A stretch of DNA of 64,000 nucleotides from Panulirus ornatus (lineage: Eukaryota; Arthropoda; Malacostraca; Decapoda; Palinuridae). Of this stretch, positions 58,769-64,000 are shown piece by piece. The notes under the pieces are model-generated. The model made no database searches. It saw only the letters and a program-made list of their open reading frames with translations, and was not told where the DNA came from. Every line of letters starts with the position of its first letter. The first letter of the stretch is position 1. The DNA lies in NCBI RefSeq assembly GCF_036320965.1, contig NC_092271.1:20481529-20545528 (forward strand), written 5' to 3'. The position numbers and the translations under genes are program-made.

Positions 58769-58829
58769 AAATATCCAAAAACATAAAAATGGAATGAAAA
58801 CATTTGCCTAAGACCAGAGTCATATTCAG

Positions 58830-59285
58830 CGATTAATCAATATTCATATTCCTTCCTTCATAGTTAATCAATATCCATATTCCTTCCTTCATAATTAATC
58901 ATATTCCTTCCTTCATAGTTAATCAATATTCATATTCCTTCCTTCATAGTTAATCAATATCTATATTCCTTCATAATTAATCATATTCCTTCCTTCATAG
59001 TTAATCAATATCTATATTCCTTCATAATTAATCATATTCCTTCCTTCATAGTTAATCAATATCCATATTCCTTCATAATTAATCATATTCCTTCCTTCAT
59101 AGTTAATCACATTCCTTCCTTCATAGTTAATCAATATCTATATTCCTTCATAATTAATCATATTCCTTCCTTCATAGTTAATCACATTCCTTCCTTCATA
59201 GTTAATCAATATCTATATTCCTTCATAATTAATCATATTCCTTCCTTCATAGTTAATCACATTCCTTCCTTCATAGTTAATCAAG
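58830..59285 (+). repeat. AT-rich higher-order minisatellite
   Basis: ATTCCTTCCTTCATAGTTAATCA recurs throughout. Long units add ATATCTATATTCCTTCATAATTAATCAT (about 50 bp together); short units add only CATTCCTTCC (about 24 bp). From about 59,095 a regular long-short-long-short order appears. TTAATCA and TAATTAATCA words give a dense field of homeodomain-type TAAT cores. Confidence 0.92.
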
Positions 59286-59427
59286 GTAACTGATTTACCA
59301 TCGCTCCCCCACCCGAAGCAAGGATTCCGTGGCTGCACATCATCACTGTAATTATCTTCAGAAAATAATCTTCAAAACAGAAGATTGTGGCAAGATTTGC
59401 AACATCACAAAAGATTATAAATTATCA

Positions 59428-59502
59428 TTATCATCCTTCTTATCTTATTATCATTATTATCATTATCATTACTATTATTATCATTATTATTATCATTATT
59501 AC
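59428..59502. repeat. (ATT)n/(ATC)n imperfect trinucleotide repeat
   Basis: ATTATCATTATTATC-type tract of about 75 bp. Confidence 0.9.
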
Positions 59503-59680
59503 TCAGTGTTAAGACCCCTTTCATGGGGCCCCCTTCAGCTTTCAAGGCCTTGCCCCTCACACAGCAGCAGGGTAAACTGGGGTCCTTTGTGGCCAGGTGT
59601 ACTCTTTCCCGTCCGCCGGCGGTGACATAACCTTATCAAAGGCCACCCTTCCTCTGAGACGTTGCCTCCTGCAGGTGTAA

Positions 59681-59711
59681 CACACACACATACACACACA
59701 CACACATACAC
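59681..59711. repeat. Imperfect (CA)n
   Basis: CA run with two TA interruptions, directly left of a hairpin. Confidence 0.88.
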
Positions 59712-59754
59712 AGGACCCGCTAACCTATACTTAACAGTGTGTTAGCGGGTCCTG
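59711..59754. repeat. Perfect 14-bp inverted repeat
   Basis: CAGGACCCGCTAAC (59,711-59,724) is repeated as its exact reverse complement GTTAGCGGGTCCTG (59,741-59,754) around a 16-bp loop. Confidence 0.93.
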
Positions 59755-60023
59755 GGGCAGCCAAATGTGCTAAACATCGCTAAGTTCGTGGTGGTACGGT
59801 CGACCAGACCAGTGGCGACCAGTTTGTACACCGCTAAAGTTACCCTAACTGTTCATGCATGTCCTCAAGGGCCGGGTGTCTGAGGATGTCGTCCCAAACT
59901 CGCCATAACCGAATCTGTCTCCGGTTAAATGCCATATTTTCCGATGTGTGAAGAGATGATAGAGTTAATTCCCCGACACCACACTCAACCTTCGCTGTAT
60001 ACGAACAGGTCTACCAGACAAGC

Positions 60024-60048
60024 ATATATATATATATATATATATATT
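60024..60048. repeat. (TA)n microsatellite, left border of an interspersed repeat
   Basis: 25 bp of TA. Confidence 0.92.
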
Positions 60049-60286
60049 CTTTTTCTTTTCTTTCATACTATTCGCCATTTCCCGCATTAGCGAGGTAGCG
60101 TTAAGAACAGAGGACTGGGCCTTTGAGGGAATATCCTCACCTGGCCCCCTTCTCTGTTCCTTCTTTTGGAAAATTAAAAAAAACAAGAGGGGAGGATTTC
60201 CATCCCCCCGCTCCCTTCCCTTTTAGTCGCCTTCTACGACACGCAGGGAATACGTGGGAAGTATTCTTTCTCCCCTATCCCTATGG

Positions 60287-60288
<2 letters not shown>
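60049..60288 (+). mobile_element. Best-preserved copy of the (TA)-bounded interspersed repeat
   Basis: Order: a CTTTTCTTTTCTTTC pyrimidine lead, ATACTATTCGCCATTTCCCG, CATTAGCGAGGTAGCGTTAA, GAACAGAGGACTGGGCC, then CTGGCCCCCTTCTCTGTTCC. These are followed by an A-rich patch, AGAGGGGAGGATTTCCATCC, TAGTCGCCTTCTACGACACG, CAGGGAATACGTGGGAAG, and ATCCCTATGGATAATA into (TA)n. About 240 bp with no coding capacity. Related copies are at 44,535 (-, truncated) and 49,421 (+, diverged); a related module sits in 31,267-31,505. It lacks pol III boxes and terminal inverted repeats that I can see, so the class is open. Confidence 0.85.

Positions 60289-60352
<64 letters not shown>
60289..60352. repeat. (TA)n microsatellite, right border of the repeat
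   Basis: 64 bp of TA. Confidence 0.96.
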
Positions 60353-60357
<5 letters not shown>

Positions 60358-60648
60358 CCACTACCCATACCAACGCTTCATAATATTCAAAAAATCCAAA
60401 CGCTGAAATACAGACCCAAAACTCCTCATCCTATCATGTTGTTGACAAGTGTTAAGCAAAGTACAAGGTCCACATTCACAAGTAAAATATAATGTTTACA
60501 AGTCATCCAAAATACAAACTCATATGTACGTCTTGTATATCACAGCAATGATGAGTGCATCTTGTTATCTTGGTGTCCGGGTGAAGGTGGTCGCGTGGTT
60601 TAGATTTCTAAGTGGATGGAGTAGTAGTAGTCAAGGAGGGGTGGGGGG

Positions 60649-61120
60649 ACATGTACAGTGAGGGAGAGGTCAAGGGGGAAATTGTACTGTGAGGGAGAGG
60701 TCAAAGGAGACATGTACAGTGAGGGAGAGGTCCAGGGAGACATGTACAGTGAGGGAGAGGTCCAGGGAGACATGTACAGTGAGGGAGAGATCCAGGGAGA
60801 CATGTATAGTGAGGGAAATGTCCAGGGAGACATGTACAGTGAGGGAGAGGTCCAGGGAGACATGTACAGTGAGGGAGAGATCCAGGGAGACATGTATAGT
60901 GAGGGAAATGTCAAAGGAGACATGTACAGTGAGGGAGAGGTCCAGGGAGACATGTACAGTGAGGGAGAGGTCCAAGGAGACATGTACAGTGAGGGAGAGG
61001 TCCAGGGAGACATGTACAGTGATGAGGGAGAGGCCAAGGGAGACATGTACAGTGAGGAAGAGAGGTCCAGGGAGACATGTACAGTGATGAGGGAGAGGTC
61101 AAGGGAGACATGTACAGTGT
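60649..61120 (+). repeat. 30-bp minisatellite, 15 copies
   Basis: GTGAGGGAGAGGTCCAGGGA followed by GACATGTACA repeats at exactly 30 bp from 60,658 to about 61,018; the last three units are 33-34 bp (extra ATG, AAG or AGA). AGAGATCC and GGAAATGTC variants recur in the same order (60,778/60,808 and 60,868/60,898), implying duplication of a multi-unit block. Ten-residue repeats such as CTVRERSRET, DMYSEGEVQG and SLYMSPWTSP in four frames are by-products. Confidence 0.96.
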
Positions 61121-61341
61121 GAAGCCTGTATGGTGGCCTTAGAATCTTTCTGAACACCTGAATAATCTGTTCATATATTTATATATATTTCTACTCGACT
61201 GATGGTTATAATTGGCCGCTGACGGCCTTACCGATGACCCCCACCTGGCAGTCGATATGCTGAAAGCCCTGCTAACCAGCCATCCATCAGCAAGGTGTAA
61301 TAAGAGGAGGAGAGGAGGGACGTAATCAAGACAATGTTCTG

Positions 61342-61452
61342 CTTGTCGCCATGAGTAGGTTCAGCTCTTGTTGCCATGAGCAGGTTCTGCCTGTTGCCAT
61401 GAGCAGGTTCTGCCTGTTGCCACGAGCAGGTTCTGCCTGTTGCCACGAGCAA
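61342..61452 (+). repeat. 23-bp minisatellite, 5 copies
   Basis: GTTGCCATGAGCAGGTTCTG plus CCT; the left copies are more diverged (GTCGCCATGAGTAGGTTCAG) and the two right copies have CCACGAGC. Confidence 0.93.
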
Positions 61453-61574
61453 GTAAAGATTAATAGATTCACATCTATTCATGAAATAGATCTCAGGACG
61501 GCCAGATAGATGTAAGATTTACACGAAATATTTCATCTTTTTCAGTATCTTGTTCTAACTTATCGACGTCCATA

Positions 61575-61985
61575 TTGTTGTCATTCTAACGGATACCATC
61601 TGTCAGCACGCTGGCTCCTACCATCTCTTTATCACTCTGACGAGAACCATCTGTTAGCCCTCTGGCGACTACCATCTGTTACCACTCTGGGGAGTACCAT
61701 GGGTTGAGACTCCGACGAAAACCATCTGTTAATACTCAGACGAAAACCATCTGTTATCACTCTGGGGGTACCATCTGTTAATACTCCGACGAAAACCATC
61801 TGTTACCACTCTGAGGAGTATCAGCTGTTGATACTCAGACGAAAACCATCTGTTACCACTCTGGAGAGTACCATCTTTTGATACTCCGACGGAAACCATC
61901 TGTCACCACTCTGGGGAGTACCAGCTGTTGATACGCTGCATGTAGTACCATCTGTCACCACTCTGGCGAGCACCATCTTGAGGGC
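61575..61985 (+). repeat. Diverged minisatellite, about 25-bp half units
   Basis: ACCATCTGTTACCACTCTGG and GAGTACCATCTGTTGATACT alternate, with CCGACGAAA or GGGGAGT linkers. The pair makes an approximate 50-bp unit repeated about seven times with many changes. Confidence 0.88.
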
Positions 61986-63190
61986 CAAACCAACATCGGA
62001 GCATTGTAAACAAATTCCATTACGTTCACCACCGCCGGGTTTAGTATACCGTGTACCAACCTGAGATGGATCAGGGCAGGGACTTAAAAGTTCCATTCTG
62101 TCGCAATCCACAGTGAATGCGGTGGTTGGTCACAAATGTGTCACTGTGGCCCAGATCGATTTCAGGTCGTGCTGTGTGGCCTGGGGCAGCTGTGTCATCC
62201 TTAAGTATCCCGCTCTGATGTGAATTTGAATCTGTCGTGATCTTTATCTACTCTTCCTTGCCATGGATTTCCTTTTTAAGTATCACAGGTTTACCATATC
62301 TTTCTTGATGTGGATTCTTATCTAAAAGATTGTCAGTCCTCTTTGCTATGCATTCTTATCTTTACGTAAAGTTTATATTCACTGCTACGCTATGTTTAAA
62401 TAAAGTCTATCTATTTTCCATAAAGTCTCTCTATATTCCGTGCTATGTTTCCATATCTATCATAACTTTATCTACACTCCTTGCTATGGATTAATATCTA
62501 CCATTAAGTGTATCTATCTCCCTATCTTTCCCCTCTATCGATAAAACTTTCCTACCATGGAGAAGTCTATCATGGAGAAGTACTTTCAAAAAATCCAAAC
62601 ATTCCTCTACTATGAAGATGTGATCTTTAAGCTTCCACTCTTTCAAATCACGTGCGAACGATGACAAATTGAACCAGCCTTCCAGCATATGAAGGGACCA
62701 TCTAAGACACTTGTATACTTTCTTTCTTCATCACATTCCACGTCTTCTCATACATCTTCGCCGCATATGGACTCGCGATGGAATGGAAGATCGACCACCC
62801 GTCTTTTATTTCTGGGGGCAACACCTCGATATATCTTCGTCCTCAGGCCTGGTTCACTCATCTGATTCTCCCGGAAGGTGATGGGAAGGGGGGTGAGTGG
62901 GATACTGGAGCGCTCGGAAGACCATCTGGTCTTTCCAGGTACCTAACGCTGATTTCCAAGAACAGAGCGGGGAAAAAAAAAAAATAACATAGGGATAGAA
63001 ATTTCGTCGGAAACCTCGCAATGCATTTTTCTTTCACATCAGGCGAGGCGGCCTAAGCTGCGAAGTTAGGTTCTATTTGAGACCGTCTCGTTCAAACGGT
63101 ACAAGAATGAATTTGGTGATGGTAGACCCGACCCTACAGAAGGGAAGGGTTATACAGGACGAAGAGGTACAGAATTCCATCCATATCCTG
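61986..63190. other. Unassigned sequence
   Basis: From 62,230 to 62,500 loose TATCTTT / GCTATG / TTATCTA phrases recur (weak repeat). On the minus strand 62,780-62,491 holds protein-like pieces (AKMYEKTWNVMKKESIQVS, a stop, then a 65-codon frame with RDLKEWKLKDHIFIVEECL), which I cannot assign. Nothing else is recognised. Confidence 0.3.
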
Positions 63191-63194
63191 CGCT

Positions 63195-63216
63195 GTCTAT
63201 ATCTATCTATCTATCT

Positions 63217-63249
<33 letters not shown>
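63195..63249. repeat. (CTAT)n-(GT)n compound microsatellite
   Basis: About 22 bp of CTAT, then ACGT and 30 bp of GT. Confidence 0.93.
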
Positions 63250-63250
<1 letters not shown>

Positions 63251-63387
63251 GGGAACATCTAAGTAAAGGGGGGGTGGGTTTCAAGTGGCACCGGGAGACC
63301 AATCTAATAAATTAACGCGAGGCAGAGGTGCGACGGGTGAGGGGGACGAGGTAAGCAGGGAGAAGCGTTAATTCTGAAGTGAGTCAG

Positions 63388-63405
63388 ACACACACACACA
63401 CACAC
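63388..63405. repeat. Short (CA)n microsatellite
   Basis: 18 bp of CA. Confidence 0.86.
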
Positions 63406-63472
63406 CTGTACCCCGTCCGCTCTCCTCCTCCCTCCCTCCCGACCCATCCAGGCACACGCCTTGATCTAGGAG

Positions 63473-63670
63473 GAATGGGGGGCGGGGGGAGAGACTTGGG
63501 GTGGGGGTTTGGTGGGGAGAGAGACTTGGGGTGGAGGTTGCCGGGGAGGGGAGAGGGAGTTTGGAGGGTCTGGGGGTGAGTCAGACTACATCTGTCCTCC
63601 CCCTATCCCTCCCCCCCCTAACACACATCTGGGACTTGGAGGGGGGGAAGGGGGAAAGAGGGGGAGGGTA
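63473..63670 (+). repeat. G-run-rich stretch with a short tandem duplication
   Basis: GGAGAGAGACTTGGGGTGG-type units occur two times (about 63,489 and 63,516), with further GGGGGCGGGGGG, GGGGAGGGGAG and GGGGGGGAAGGGGG runs. Many groups of three or more G lie within 10 bases, giving strong G-quadruplex potential. A C-rich patch at 63,597-63,620 could pair with it. Confidence 0.85.
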
Positions 63671-63786
63671 ATCGAATTGAGCAGGTGGAGGGAACGGAAG
63701 TAAGGAAGACGTGACACGTAATGTCATAAAGATATACGAGGTAATATTCATGAGACGAATATAGTGATAATATACGGTTATAGCCG

Positions 63787-63789
<3 letters not shown>

Positions 63790-63864
<75 letters not shown>
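63790..63864. repeat. (TA)n microsatellite
   Basis: 75 bp of TA. The flanks resemble none of the repeat families named above. Confidence 0.96.
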
Positions 63865-63869
<5 letters not shown>

Positions 63870-64000
63870 CCAAGGCAGGTATTCACCGTGTTGGAAGACG
63901 ACCATTTCGTAGAACACAACTCGGGGCCCCAATTTCTGTACGCCACCTGAGGCAGGAGTACCCGTGGTGGAGCTTGAAGAACAAGCGAGTGTTTACCCCC

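Noticed and set aside
60600..61157. A 185-residue minus-strand protein with a ten-residue repeat
   Set aside because: It is the translation of the 30-bp minisatellite; equivalent frames exist on both strands.

Overview
The window looks like non-coding, repeat-saturated nuclear DNA from an invertebrate animal, most likely a decapod crustacean. The pointers are long pure dinucleotide tracts of all three common kinds ((GA/CT)n, (CA/GT)n, (TA)n), dozens of minisatellites, a tRNA-derived SINE, short interspersed repeats bounded by (TA)n, and decayed non-LTR retrotransposons. The decapod assignment rests on recalled similarity of the interspersed repeats to crustacean genomic repeats. No taxonomic marker gene is present, so it is moderate at best.

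I found no intact protein-coding gene, rRNA, functional tRNA, CRISPR array or prokaryotic operon. Nearly all long open frames are translations of microsatellites (Ser-Leu, Arg-Glu, Cys-Val, His-Thr, Ile-Tyr polymers) or of minisatellites whose unit length is a multiple of three. The only recognisable protein-coding ancestry is two retrotransposon fossils. One is a reverse-transcriptase fragment on the + strand at about 29.1-29.9 kb. The other is the C-terminal end of an RTE-like ORF on the - strand at about 44.2-44.5 kb.

Layout. 0-7 kb: scattered (CT), (CA), (GT) and (TA) tracts and a 32-G homopolymer. 7.6-8.1 kb: a 22-bp array carrying a forkhead-like core. 9-18 kb: the densest GA/CT region, a 46-bp array at 12.6 kb, GGATGAG-rich degenerate repeats either side of it, a 35-bp array and a CRE-palindrome cluster at 16.6-17.2 kb, and a CT/GA facing pair at 17.8 kb. 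18-24 kb: mostly unique sequence. 24.3-24.9 kb: an inverted-repeat element plus a SINE copy. 26.7-27.2 kb: a 45-bp array. 29-31.5 kb: RT fossil and a (TA)-linked interspersed repeat. 33.6-42.3 kb: the main minisatellite belt, with seven different arrays including a 22-copy 38/39-bp array and an 18-copy 46-bp array. 44-50 kb: RTE fossil, two copies of a (TA)-bounded repeat family, two SINE copies and a 21-bp array. 52-58.5 kb: long TA, GT and CA tracts. 58.6-62 kb: AP-1-like 23-bp array, a homeobox-core-rich array, the best copy of the (TA)-bounded repeat, a 30-bp array and two more minisatellites. 63.4-63.7 kb: a G-run-rich stretch.

By hand tally, dinucleotide tracts occupy about 5 kb and minisatellites about 7-8 kb of the 64 kb. 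There is no gene system here. The best leads are structural: a SINE that carries (CA)n before it and (TG)n after it in two copies, an inverted-repeat element built around a (TA)n core, and several independent arrays whose units each hold a transcription-factor-like core at fixed helical spacing.
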